A stretch of 15,475 nucleotides of DNA from Euperipatoides rowelli. Its lineage: Eukaryota; Onychophora; Udeonychophora; Euonychophora; Peripatopsidae. Positions 1-8,296 of this stretch are shown in pieces (within the stretch, counting starts at the first letter, position 1; each line of letters begins with the position of its first letter). The position numbers and the translations under genes are program-made. The notes below the pieces were generated by a model. That model was not told the origin of the DNA. It worked only from the letters and a program-made list of their open reading frames with translations, and made no database searches. Location of the stretch: NCBI GenBank assembly GCA_003024985.2, contig PXIH01S0002437.1. The stretch is one strand, 5' to 3'.

Positions 1-113
1 ATAAAATAAAATTTCTTATAAAGTTTTATTTTCTTTGTGCACCCCAGTTAAATATCCTATGCACCCCCTGGTTTGCAAGCACCTCCCCCCCCCCCTCATT
101 TTAGAAACCACTG
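1..113. mobile_element. hAT-type DNA transposon terminus (partial)
   Basis: The block ends in TTTAGAAACCACTG at about 100-113, the reverse complement of CAGTGGTTTCTAAA, which matches the classic hAT terminal inverted repeat form CAGTGGTTCTCAAA. Just inside it are C-rich, CACC-containing phrases (GCACCCCC at 61-68 and an 11-C run at 85-95), a layout common in non-autonomous hAT ends. The element would extend left of the window. An 8-bp target duplication copy would be TACTAGAC at 114-121, but its partner is not visible. No transposase is seen. Confidence 0.55.
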
Positions 114-660
114 TACTAGACAATGCCCAGCCTATGGCCTGCAAACTAAGTCAGAACCATTTCTGTGAATAATAGAAGAATAAAAATGGCCATATGAATG
201 AATTTTCAATTTCTTATTCAGTATATTATATGATGTCCGTGTTTAATACATCTGCTACTACAAAACAAATGAGAGAACGAGTAGTAGAAAATAGAGTGGA
301 GTATTGCATTTGAGTGTGGATTTACAGTGTTAAAGTTATGAATACTATTTTGTTTATTGCCCTGAAGCAAGATTTACTGAAAATAAATAAAGTTTTATAA
401 TTTTTCACCTTTCTTCTTTTTCTTGTGTCTTCAAACATGCAGATACTTACGGTACTTATATAGTATCAATTCTAACATTTGTCAGTAATGAAGCAGAATT
501 CAAATTGATAGTGTAATTTATAACTTCTCCGATAGAATTATTAAATGGACATCATTATTATACACGAGTAATTATTATACACGAGTAATAAAAATAAAAG
601 CCATAATTAGAGAAAAAAATTATTTAAAGACGTACGGTAATAAATTATGCATTTAGTAAG
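114..660. other. AT-rich flank, no gene recognised
   Basis: No coding signal in any frame. It contains a perfect two-copy 17-bp tandem duplication at 554-587, listed separately, and an AATAAA at 384-389 with no assignable transcript. It lies between the hAT end and the decayed copia-like remnant. Confidence 0.5.
554..587. repeat. 17-bp perfect tandem duplication
   Basis: ATTATTATACACGAGTA occurs twice back to back (554-570 and 571-587) without mismatch, which suggests a recent slippage or local duplication. Confidence 0.9.
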
Positions 661-667
661 AATGTCT

Positions 668-1249
668 GTGAATTCTGCTGAGTGGAAAAGAAAATAGAAA
701 ATATATGCCTGGATAAATAAAAAAAATGAAGCATTTGATATAATTACTCTGTCTTTATCTGCACAGCAAGTATAAACGTTTTTGCATGAAATGGATGTGA
801 AAACACTTTAGCATGCATTCAAACAAATGTATGCTGGCGATAAAAAGAATAGGATGATTGACATGCAGTTACAATCGAAAGAAGTAAAAATGCAAAATGA
901 ATCAGTTGACAATTATATCACATGTATTAAAAGTATTGCTTCAAGTTTATAACCCAGGAGGAATGGTTAATCAACAAGAAGTTTTTTTTATACAGTACAA
1001 GTTATTTGCATGGCAAATTAAAAAAAAATTGCCGTGGTTCAGAAAACACACAAGAATATTAGCTTAGTGGGAGTTCATCAAGCATTTAGAAAAAAAGAAA
1101 GAAACAAAAAAAATATTAGGATTGAAGGAAATTTCAGATTATTTGATCCGGTGCAAGAAAAGTAATTTAGATCAAAATAATTTTAGAGACAATCAACTAA
1201 TGTTATTGACAACAGGAATAAAGAATGTTATATTTATCAAAGATTGTGT
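668..1249 (+). pseudogene. Decayed Ty1/copia-like gag remnant
   Basis: One + frame from 668 to 952 reads as a coherent protein with only isolated stops. Stretches include WINKKNEAFDIITLSLSAQQ, a tryptophan-position TAG followed by HAFKQMYAGDKKNRMIDMQL, and then VDNYITCIKSIASSL. The order (aliphatic ITLSLS strand, 'W..F...Y', a K/R-rich leucine-heptad helix, then 'S V.NYI..I..I') is the arrangement of the UBN2/gag domain of copia-type LTR retrotransposons. Three internal stops and a terminal TAA show it is dead. The following 300 bases have short readable pieces, including a lysine/arginine-rich stretch near 1075-1110 and a cysteine pair before the poly-G at 1250, possibly the basic tail and a ruined zinc knuckle. 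No integrase, reverse transcriptase or LTRs are recognised. Family assignment is by eye. Confidence 0.5.
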
Positions 1250-1272
1250 GGGGGGGGGGGGGGGGGGGGGGG
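1250..1272. repeat. Poly(G) tract, 23 bases
   Basis: An uninterrupted run of 23 G lies inside the copia-like remnant, and a second run of 13 G occurs at 1352-1364. Both are prone to slippage and sequencing length error. They may be expanded mutational hot spots rather than functional sites. Confidence 0.9.
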
Positions 1273-1918
1273 AACAAATGATCCAATAGTGTTTAGCATT
1301 CTTCCCAACATAGCAAAAAATGTTTGTGGCTAACTTGAGAGCAAATATTATGGGGGGGGGGGGGCATCTAGCAAGGAATTATTGGAACATATGTGATGGG
1401 AAACATGTTGAAAGAGAACAGGCCAATATTGAAGAATATTAGCACCCACAATCAGATAATAGTGCAAGATTGGTAGACAATTGCATGATTGAAAATACTG
1501 TATGCTTACAGGTGGAAAGCAGAGATTTAATAACTATGTAAGGCACATGATTGGATATAGTGAGGTTAGTGATTGTAGATGAGATGAATTGCATTTAATA
1601 GATTATAAAAGTCACATCAAGTTAAATGAAGATGATTGTGAAGTTAGGAAATAGAGGTGTTAAAAGTATGTTTGAATATAAGATTTCCACTTTGTCAAAT
1701 TTAAGGGGATATCTTATATTTGTAAAAGAGTTAATTAGGAAGAGCATTAAGTATAAATTTAGCAAAATGATGCTATTATATATGTTATAGTGAAGAACAT
1801 TATAATTAAGGAAGATGAAAAGGGTGAAAACATTAATGCATTTATAAGGAAAATACTTAGAAATTAATAAAGGGGAGAAAAATAGAATCAAGCAAGTGTG
1901 GTATAAAAATCTAGGGTG
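1273..1918. other. AT-rich degraded sequence, no confident gene
   Basis: Short open pieces occur on the + strand, for example a frame from about 1499 reading LTGGKQRFNNYVRHMIGYSE before a TGA. These lack enough residues in known spacing to assign. The base composition (purine-rich + strand) continues that of the neighbouring decayed frames, so this is probably part of the same old insertion or insertions. Confidence 0.35.
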
Positions 1919-2260
1919 TTGAATCCGGATTATATGAATGATATAAAATGAAATAAGACTTTAGAATTAATTAATGATAAGATTGAATTAAAAATTGCTA
2001 ATTATTTTCTGGGAAAGCTAAATTTGAAGGAATCAGCTAGAACTGTAGAGGTTAAAGTTAACCAGCAAAAGGTTATAAATGATGGGAAGTTCAAAGTATA
2101 ACACAAAGGAATACATGTCATTCAGATAGTGGAAAACAGAGTAACGCCTAATTTAATTATAAGCTTAATTTTAGCTACACTTTCACCTGAAGCTGCTTTT
2201 AAACATTTATTGTCAGACAGATAAAAAGCAACCATGTCCGTAGGTAATAAAAACATTTAG
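1919..2260 (+). pseudogene. Decayed reading frame of unknown family
   Basis: A single + frame of 114 codons is interrupted only by TGA at 1949-1951, TAA at 2099-2101 and TAA at 2222-2224 before the terminal TAG. Between the stops the protein is well mixed, not low complexity: KIELKIANYFLGKLNLKESA, then VNQQKVINDGKF, then NRVTPNLIISLILATLSPEA. In sequence this AT-rich a chance frame would carry many more stops, so it looks like an old coding segment, probably from a mobile element or other insertion. I do not recognise the family. No SZT2 resemblance. Confidence 0.35.
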
Positions 2261-2385
2261 GAGAACTGAAAAACTTAGACAAATGTGATAAATGGATAAG
2301 ATATAAAACTGTGTGAAGAAATTGAAATGTAGTCGAATTAGGATTATAAGAATCTAGAAATTAAAGTACTGTAAGTGACACGTAG

Positions 2386-2550
2386 TTGAAAAATGAAAAA
2401 AAGATAACAAAGGAAAATGAAATGATTAGATGCGATAGACTTTGGGACTTAAATAAGAGACCAGCTGGAAATGGAATACCAAGCCTATATTTAAAACAAT
2501 TTAGGCTATTATGTAAAGATTGTGTGTATGTTTTTTTACAAAATGTATGA
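2386..2550 (+). pseudogene. Short open segment of unknown family
   Basis: 54 codons are open from just after a TAG at 2383 to TGA at 2548-2550. The translation includes IRCDRLWDLNKRPAGNGIPS followed by LYLKQFRLLCKDCVYVFLQN. The amino-acid mix (W, P, G, two C, varied charges) is protein-like rather than AT-driven noise. It may belong to the same insertion as 1919-2260, offset by indels. Function unknown. Confidence 0.3.
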
Positions 2551-3098
2551 ATCATACCTTTAAAACTTTGGAAATCTCAAAAAATTTCTATAATTTTCAC
2601 TCATAACATACTTTGGCGTTCAATATGAAAATCACCGTTCACATACTGTATTTCATAAATCATTGTTACTGTATTTATATCCAGCACTCCTCCTTCCGAC
2701 ACATACACCGTAGGTTAACGTTTTATTTATTGCCGTTTGAAATATTGTCTGTGAAAGCTTAAATTATTTTCTGAAACAAAACTATTTCATACGGATCATT
2801 AATTAAAATTGTTTTAAAAAAATGTTTATAAAATATTCAATTTAATGGAGGTTGACGGCGGCACTTTAAAAATTATCATTTAAATTTTCATTCAAATTTA
2901 AAATTGGATCAATATGTTAATTGTATAATATAAATCTTAATTAATTTGTATTCATTTAGGTTTACTGCAATATGCAGTATTTATTACAATTTTAATTTGT
3001 AAAATTTAATTTATATTGAGATTGTTCCATTTTAAACTTATTCACACAAGGATTAGAATTCAGAACAGTTGCATCTACATTATGCATTTGTTTTTCAG
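2551..3098 (+). other. Intron sequence upstream of SZT2 exon 1 of this window
   Basis: AT-rich DNA with no open frame of note. It ends in a good 3' splice site: a pyrimidine-rich TTTGTTTTTCAG at 3087-3098. No further upstream SZT2 exon could be recognised, so the preceding exon probably lies left of the window. Confidence 0.6.
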
Positions 3099-3319
3099 GT
3101 ATAATCGTCATTACAGATGGAGTGACCGGTCTTCCTGATGCCTTTCTCCTGGATTCATTATTAACTCAATTACGTAATAGTACTATCGCTTGCTCTTTCC
3201 TGCAGATTGGTAATGGTTATCATGTTCACAGTCCCCTAGGTTTTGTCCCATACACGGATCTCATGCAATTCATCGCTACAGCTACATTTGGAGCTTTTCT
3301 AGCTACTTGCCCATTTTTT
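3099..3319 (+). CDS. SZT2: SZT2 exon (first in window): vWA-like strand region
   Basis: Part of the KICSTOR subunit SZT2 (about 3,400 residues in human, from memory). KICSTOR binds GATOR1 and places it on lysosomes so that mTORC1 is switched off in starvation. The exon has an AG at 3097-3098 and a GTAAGT donor at 3320. It holds two bases of a split codon, then 73 codons. IIVITDGVT at the start is a von Willebrand A-like hydrophobic strand ending in T-D-G. It is followed by LLTQLRNSTIACSFLQIGNG and then LMQFIATATFGAFLATCPFF; these three blocks and their spacing match the N-terminal region of animal SZT2 as I remember it. The exon ends exactly after a codon (phase 0), matching the next exon. 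The GTG at 3122 is not a start; the frame is open back to the splice acceptor. Identification is by recognition, not alignment. Confidence 0.85.
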
Positions 3320-3912
3320 GTAAGTCAATATTAATTGATTGATTAAAAAACAATTTTATTTTTAATATGTTAATACTTCTTTTTAAATTATTAAAAAATT
3401 TTACTTTTATAATTTTGTGAAAACAGTTTTTATCAATAGATTTTGTTCCATAATTTTGATCTTGATAGTATTAAATCACAGGAAATTTTGTTTAATTCTA
3501 GCGTTTTAGATAATATAAAGAAAAGATTGGATGATGAAGGATTCTTGCTAGAGAAATTAGGGGAAATGTTATAAAAATTAAGTAATAATAAAAATGATTA
3601 TGATTAATATACAAAAATGGCCGACATTGAAGAACCCTAATCTAGTCGTGTGTTTTGTTTCATCAGTTAGTGCTTAAAATAACCTCCACTTTATTTGTTA
3701 CAATTCAAATACAAATAAACACAGTATTTTCATTCATTATTTATTTTGTGTTTTGAGTTGTTGATAAATAGTAGTGAAAAATCACTATAAAGGTCAAATA
3801 TCAGGATCGGTTATTTAAATTTCATAAAAATCACTCAAGACTAGCCAACTCTCTTTGCGATTACTTACATCTTATAATCACCTCATTGTATATCACCAAA
3901 ATATATTAATGA
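3320..3912 (+). other. Intron 1 (3320-6933), first part: nothing recognised
   Basis: GTAAGT donor at 3320, then AT-rich sequence. No gene, repeat family or conserved structure is visible up to 3912. The whole intron is 3,614 bp and its length comes largely from mobile-element remnants further right. Confidence 0.6.
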
Positions 3913-4197
3913 AAATCTTATTTAAATATATCACAAATCCTATATATCTTTGGAATAATAACAGGTGAAGACAGACAATCTCAACAAGGTAAATTTGATA
4001 AAATGTTAGATAAGTTAACAATGAACTTAATACAAGATCGGTTTAGAAATAACATTTTTATATTTACATGGCTTAAACAACTTTTATGGAACGAAATATC
4101 TAGGGAAATAGTATATATAAATCAAATCAACTATCAACATGTAATAAAATCAACAGCTTCATACGATATAGATATAATGGATATACTCTTTTATTGA
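3913..4197 (+). other. Unassigned 95-codon open frame in intron 1
   Basis: Open from after a TGA at 3910 to the TGA at 4195, with an ATG at 4003. The translation is mixed, with TGEDRQSQQGKFDKMLDKLT near residue 17 and later TWLKQLLWNEISREIVYINQ. It is longer than typical chance frames in this AT-rich DNA, and it directly precedes the LINE ORF1 remnant. It could be part of that insertion, another old element, or chance. I recognise no domain. Confidence 0.25.
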
Positions 4198-4229
4198 TTT
4201 TGCTGCCAGAACTAACCGAGAGCAGCAAA

Positions 4230-4740
4230 ATCTTAAAATGTGACTGAATCTGTCTTCTGTCTTTTTTCATTTGAACTGTGTTGGGATTAAAGTTACAGAT
4301 TATAAGATAAGCTCAATCCCGTTTGTTAAATGGCTATGTAAAACTTACAAATGTGATAATAATGGTACCACATTTTCATTTTCTACTTTAATAAATAAAT
4401 CACTAGAATATGTAAATAAATCACTAGAATATTTTAAATCTGAAATCAGAGCTGAGATGCCACAAATGAAATCATTGATAATGGAAGATGTTATAAATAA
4501 TAAAACTAAAAAAATAGACTTTGGTCAAATAAAAGAAATTAGGAACGATATACAAGAATTAAACAAAAATTTTAATCATTACCCCACAAATAAAGATAGC
4601 AATTAAATCCCTATGAGTTCTGCTGAATCTAATCCAAAAACAAAGCAGCAATTATAATCACACCCAAAGAAAATCAAAATAGCCATATACAGTAACCATT
4701 GAACAAATTCAACAGAACAGTGTATGGAAAATTCTTAAAT
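4230..4740 (+). pseudogene. Non-LTR retrotransposon ORF1 remnant (PHD-like finger)
   Basis: The frame open from 4244 to 4606 gives FHLNCVGIKVTDYKISSIPF and then VKWLCKTYKC. Upstream, in another frame, an AAATGTGAC at 4236-4244 supplies K-C-D. The pattern C-D...FHxNCVGI..DY..I..I..V.W.C..C is the PHD-type zinc finger found in ORF1 proteins of CR1/jockey-like LINEs; the last zinc cysteine pair reads CKTYKC, with one Cys changed to Tyr. A coiled helical part follows (ESLEYFKSEI-like, QIKEIRNDIQELNKNF). Past the TAA at 4604, a +1 frame gives AIITPKENQNS at about 4650, like the IIxPK segment beginning the RNA-binding part of such ORF1s. The piece stops near 4740 at GTTCC-type repeats. ORF1 packages element RNA; this copy is truncated and frameshifted. 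Confidence 0.55.
4393..4432 (+). repeat. 21-bp in-frame tandem duplication in the ORF1 remnant
   Basis: AAATAAATCACTAGAATAT occurs at 4393-4411 and again at 4414-4432 (period 21). It duplicates seven residues, NKSLEYV then NKSLEYF, without breaking the frame. Confidence 0.8.
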
Positions 4741-4747
4741 AAAAAAA

Positions 4748-4870
4748 AACTACTGTAATTCCTTTCCTTTTCCATAAATAAGGAACTAGCTCTTTACTTT
4801 TCCTTTTTCAAAAAAAAAAAATGAAATAGTTCCTTTAAGAGTTTCTACAAAAAGGAATTATAGTTCTTAT
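4748..4870. repeat. GTTCC/GGAAC-rich transposon-like block
   Basis: The block contains AAGGAACTAGCTC, ATAGTTCCTTTAAGAG and AAAGGAATTATAGTTC, related to the GGAACTAGTTCC phrases just inside the hAT terminus at 15248. It starts with ACTACTGTAATTCC, which could be a worn counterpart of CAGTGTTGGGATAGTTCC. It may be one end of a non-autonomous hAT-type element. A weaker block with the same phrases lies at 6450-6535. Confidence 0.35.
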
Positions 4871-4905
4871 TAATTCTTTTTTTTTTTTTTTTGAGAAAAT
4901 TTATA

Positions 4906-5013
4906 TCTGATCTGAGATGTAAAGTTATTGGTGTGCCGTTGCCGGGTGGGGGTGGGGGGGTTTCCTTGGAAAATCTCAAAATTTTGGGGCGGGAGATCAG
5001 AATGCAACGGCCA
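4906..5013. other. GC-rich island with G tracts and short inverted repeats
   Basis: The only strongly GC-rich stretch in this intron. G runs at 4944-4946, 4948-4952, 4954-4960, 4986-4989 and 4991-4993 could form a G-quadruplex on the + strand. Two 8- and 7-bp inverted repeats are present: TCTGATCT (4906-4913) with AGATCAGA (4994-5001), and GCCGTTG (4935-4941) with CAACGGC (5005-5011). The pairs interleave rather than nest, so they cannot both form as one simple hairpin. Probably a transposon fragment. Confidence 0.4.
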
Positions 5014-5040
5014 CCCCACTCACTACCTTCTTTCCCCAAT

Positions 5041-5520
5041 ACACATTAATTTAGTTTCTATTTTCTGAAATGCATTTAAGTTTTTATCGCAAAATTAAAA
5101 TAATGTTTCTGGACTTTGAATAGTCAACATTTAATCAAAAGCCTGATTCAGCCAATTTAAGAGAAACAGCTTTCCATTTGCTCCATAGTATTGGATATTT
5201 TATTTATTTTATTTAAATATTTTATTAAAATATATTGCAGTGCCTATCTACACATTATTGTTTGCAAGTGCAAGACAATACCATATACAGTAAAATATTG
5301 CAAGAAAGAATTCTCCAAATTCAAACATTTGAAACAAAGTCCTCCTTAATAATAATAAAAAAATAATGTTTTTTTTACATACTGTATTTTATATACAGTA
5401 TTAATAATTGATTGTAGATTTATTTACAGGAAGAAAAATAAACAAAAATATGTTTGTTCAAAAGCATGATCATATCCCATCTTTGTTTTGCTTTGCTAGA
5501 TTGCTAATGAATATTATAAT
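5041..5520. other. Intron 1, AT-rich stretch, nothing recognised
   Basis: No open frame, repeat family or RNA structure that I can support; several scattered ATACAGTA/TACTGTAT motifs are typical of this whole window. Confidence 0.5.
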
Positions 5521-6440
5521 AAATGACTCCGTGAAACATGAAAGAGGTCATGAAATTTAGACTTTTTAAGCAAATAATTGCAATTATTATTATACCATTT
5601 CTAGTTGCTTGAGCAAATATATGAGCCAAAAGCTAATTTGATGAGAAGAAAAGAAAGGAAACCTATGATTTGAAATTATAGCTGGTAATGATTTATTTTT
5701 AGTCATCTATAATCTCCTTGTCACTACAATGTATTTAAAATGGGAAATAATGAAATATAAAATTTGTACTTTTCAAATAAATAATTAAAATTATTATTAT
5801 ATAATGCTATTTTTAAACATTTTACCACTATAGCTGAGAAAAAAATTTGGTTTAAAGATGTCAAAATAAAACACTTCCAAAATTTTAAATGTTGGTAAAG
5901 ATTTTTTCCCTAATAAATATGCTAGTCATTTAGATAAAATAGGCTACTTGAAATAGGTTGCTATAAATCTCTGCATTTCTAAGGCTTTTTTTTTTTTTTT
6001 TAGTTCAGTTATAAATGAGATGGAGTAGGAGGGGAGGATGTTTATCATGTTTGCAGTATTCATTTTTTAAATATGTATACTTGAGAAGTAAATAAGGAAA
6101 TAGTGATTAGAGAAACATAAAAGGATCTTCTATTTATGGTCTAACTTACTATTCAAAAAATATTGGCTATCACTATTATTATTATTATATAATGATATCT
6201 ATATGACTTTAGTTTAATTACAGGAGAGAAAGAAAAGAAACACTAATTAAAATCGGAAGCATGAAAATCCACTGGAATGATTTAGTTCTTAAAATATAAG
6301 AATAATTCGCCTACCATTTGCAATATTATTGTTCTTTAAAACATTTTACAAAAATTATCAATGGAATTTTGATTAATTTTCAATCAATAATATTTTCTAT
6401 TTGATTTGATGAAATTATCAGGAATGAAAGAGGAACAATT
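5521..6440. repeat. Degenerate repeat array, period about 200 bp
   Basis: Similar word series recur in the same order. An AATAATTNNAATTATTATTATA-like core is seen at about 5570-5595 and 5777-5800, with a TATTATTATTATTATATAATG version at about 6174-6195. This is followed by a purine block (GAGAAGAAAAGAAAGGAAAC at 5642, GAGAAAAAAATTTGG at 5836, GAGAGAAAGAAAAGAAACAC at 6223). Next comes TGGTAATGATTTA (5681), TGGTAAAGATTT (5893) or TGGAATGATTTAG (6274). Spacings are about 200, then 2 x 200 bp. ATGAAAGAGG also appears at 5538 and near 6423. Old, diverged tandem units by eye. Confidence 0.35.
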
Positions 6441-6449
6441 GAAAGTCGT

Positions 6450-6535
6450 TCAAATTCCTAAAAAAAGAGAACGTATTACTATTACATTCTTGCTTTTACA
6501 AAAGAAACGAGTTCCCCTCTAGTTCCTATAAAATA
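6450..6535. repeat. Second GTTCC-rich block in intron 1
   Basis: ATTCCTAAAAAAAGAGAACG near 6456 and GAGTTCCCCTCTAGTTCC near 6510 resemble the 4748-4870 block. Together the two blocks bracket the degenerate repeat array, so they may be ends of one old non-autonomous element, but no clean terminal inverted repeat or target duplication is seen. Confidence 0.3.
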
Positions 6536-6933
6536 TGAACAATTCAAAGAAACGTGTTCAGATGAACGTGTTCTTGCCTAACATTGTGAAGTATTTAAAA
6601 AGAAATATAGCAATTACTGTTTATATTTTAAACCCCCAAAACATTCTTTTTATCAATTTAGTGGCACAAAAACAAAATGGACTTTTTATTGTAGAATTAA
6701 ATATTTATAACATGGACCTGAAAACAACTATTATCATTTTGCAAAAAATGTCTTTATAGTAATTATTTTGATCATATTTTATATATATTGTACTGTCAAA
6801 ATATTTTTTAATGTTGAGAAAAAAATTGTTACATTTAAAAAAATAAATATAAAATGAAGAAATGTTATTTAATTTAAGGATGACTAGCTCATATTAAATG
6901 GAATGTCTTATAAAAGGGCATTTTTCTTTATAG
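6536..6933 (+). other. Intron 1, last part, with 3' splice site
   Basis: Nothing recognised apart from the acceptor, TTTTTCTTTATAG at 6921-6933. A 74-codon frame at 6535-6759 has low-complexity, AT-driven composition and is taken as chance. Confidence 0.55.
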
Positions 6934-7070
6934 GATTGTAATAGTCAAGCTATGAATACATATCATCGGGCATTCTTTGCATGGAGTTTCCAGAGAGGTC
7001 TTTATGGCTTTAAATTAGATCAGCATCGACCCCAACAACTGCAACCACCCACCAACATAATGAGCTTAAG
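6934..7070 (+). CDS. SZT2: SZT2 exon (second in window)
   Basis: Begins in phase 0 after TATAG and ends AG|GTAAAC, leaving two bases (AG) of a split codon. Its 45 codons include NTYHRAFFAWSFQRGLYGFK and, at the end, a proline/glutamine-rich segment reading RPQQLQPPTNIMSL. The aromatic-rich Y.RAF..WSFQ.GLYG block is the feature that most resembles vertebrate SZT2, directly after the ATFG..L..CP block of the previous exon. The phase match and the contiguity of these two blocks support direct splicing of 3319 to 6934 with no exon missed between. Confidence 0.85.
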
Positions 7071-7961
7071 GTAAACCCTAATCAAAAATACATTGTTACT
7101 TATTTAATGACTGAAACCAAATCATTTAAATTGACTGCTTTTATTAAGGGAATTACTATATTTACTATTCTAATTTACTGTTAAAAAATACCTACAGCAT
7201 TAAACATTTTGATATTTCATACATTATCATGAGCCAACAGAATTAAATGAATTCCCTCTATTGACCTGATACAAGTCCTGGCATAGATGGCTACCCTCAA
7301 TTCACTAAATTTGTTTCAGTTTAATTTTTTAAGCTCTATATAAATGCTTAAAATTGAGGATAGCTTTGGGATAACTCCTCGACTTTAAGGGACACATGTT
7401 TGTTTAATGATCATTATAATCTTTCATAGTTTTAGAATCCTGATTATTATTTCAGAAATTAAATTTCAACCATTGTGTGTCTTAATAAATGAAAAAAAAA
7501 AAAAAAAAGTTAGTGCAGTATCTATTTTTCTCTTTGAACTTTAAAGTTAGTCATTGGTTCAATTGAGTCAACTTTTTTGCTTCGATGGTATATTTTAACA
7601 ATTTAATATATTAATTTAAAAAAAAAAAAATCGTACAATACTATTTTAAATTTCAATTATTTTGTAAAAAAAAAAAAAAAAGTATAAAAAAAAAAAATGA
7701 ATAAATAATGCATTTGTAGTATTAAAAAAGGTACAATCAGATTTTAAATCTTGCATTTTCTAGTATGAATTAAAAATATTCTGAGTGCCTAGGCATTCTC
7801 CAAATCCCAATACACCACAAAATTAGTGGTCCCTGCTCATGAGCTTGAAAAATATTTATGACTCTTGAATTAAAATTGAGAGAATATAAACACCTCCTTT
7901 CCTGCTAACCTTATTTTTTAAATGAATTTTTTTTTTTTTTATCCTTGAAAAAAAAAAAAAG
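7071..7961 (+). other. Intron 2 (891 bp), A/T homopolymer-rich
   Basis: GTAAAC donor. It contains many long A runs (7491-7508, 7618-7630, about 7666-7681, 7687-7697). The 3' splice site is unusual: a T-rich tract with ATCC (7927-7944) is separated from the chosen AG (7960-7961) by about 13 A. No gene or named repeat seen. Confidence 0.6.
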
Positions 7962-8104
7962 CAATCCAGGTTTCAATGCTGGTGAAGGGGGTTCATTGAT
8001 GAGGAAAAAATACTATGAAAACAACATTCACACATCACTGTCCAGTTTATTATCAGTGCGTTTACGGCAAGGCTATACCATCAAAGATACAGCCATTACA
8101 AAAG
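7962..8104 (+). CDS. SZT2: SZT2 exon (third in window)
   Basis: The chosen start supplies C, completing AG|C (Ser) from the previous exon, and keeps NPGFNAGEGGSLMRKKYYEN in frame. The AG at 7968-7969 would start with GT and is incompatible with the two leftover bases of the upstream donor. The exon then encodes HTSLSSLLSVRLRQGYTIKD. An L..LL.VRLR.GY...D helix-turn segment is the part I recall from SZT2 homologues. It ends G|GTAAGG, one base into a codon. The acceptor choice is the least certain junction in this model. Confidence 0.8.
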
Positions 8105-8202
8105 GTAAGGGTTTTCTAACAACAATGTGCATATACAAAATAATCTTTAGGTCATTCCGTATTTTATATTGTGTAAGCAACATTCCTTACTTATCATTTT
8201 AG
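8105..8202 (+). other. Intron 3 (98 bp)
   Basis: Short intron with GTAAGG donor and TTATCATTTTAG acceptor. It has in-frame readthrough for much of its length: the preceding frame stays open to the stop at 8200-8202 (TAG). Splicing instead joins the two conserved exon frames as G|GT GAC. Confidence 0.8.
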
Positions 8203-8296
8203 GTGACAGCCAGATTGAAGTAAGGCTTGTGTTGCCATGGAAACATAGTGTCAATATTGAATATTTGGTGGTCTCACCTTGGCCTCCTAATAACAA
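8203..8296 (+). CDS. SZT2: SZT2 exon (fourth in window)
   Basis: Completes the split GGT (Gly) codon, then encodes 30 codons including [20 protein letters not shown] and VVSPWPPNN, ending AA|GTAAGT. The alternating hydrophobic [19 protein letters not shown] segment, with two tryptophans and W-K-H, matches a conserved beta-rich block of the SZT2 family. Strong donor consensus. Confidence 0.87.

Noticed and set aside
1499-1650. LINE C-terminal zinc-knuckle-like piece (LTGG...FNNYV)
   Set aside because: Resembles the LTGH..FN.Y motif only briefly, with no Cys/His series in the right spacing.
1622-1891. 89-codon frame on the minus strand
   Set aside because: Composition is almost entirely F, I, L, N and Y from AT-rich DNA; no domain. 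It is opposite the more protein-like + strand remnants.
2361-2555. 64-codon minus frame
   Set aside because: Shadow of the + strand frame 2386-2550, which has a more balanced amino-acid mix.
3122-3334. Stand-alone small gene starting at GTG 3122
   Set aside because: The frame is open back to a splice acceptor and ends in a donor (GTAAGT at 3320); it is an internal exon of SZT2.
4845-5039. 64-codon minus frame with a run of prolines
   Set aside because: Produced by the G-tract island read on the other strand; no recognisable protein.
6535-6759. 74-codon + frame
   Set aside because: Low-complexity I/N/K/L composition, no motif, lies in intron 1; consistent with chance.
7969-7970. Alternative acceptor at AG 7968-7969 for the third exon
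   Set aside because: Would break the phase left by the exon ending at 7070 and lead to an early stop.
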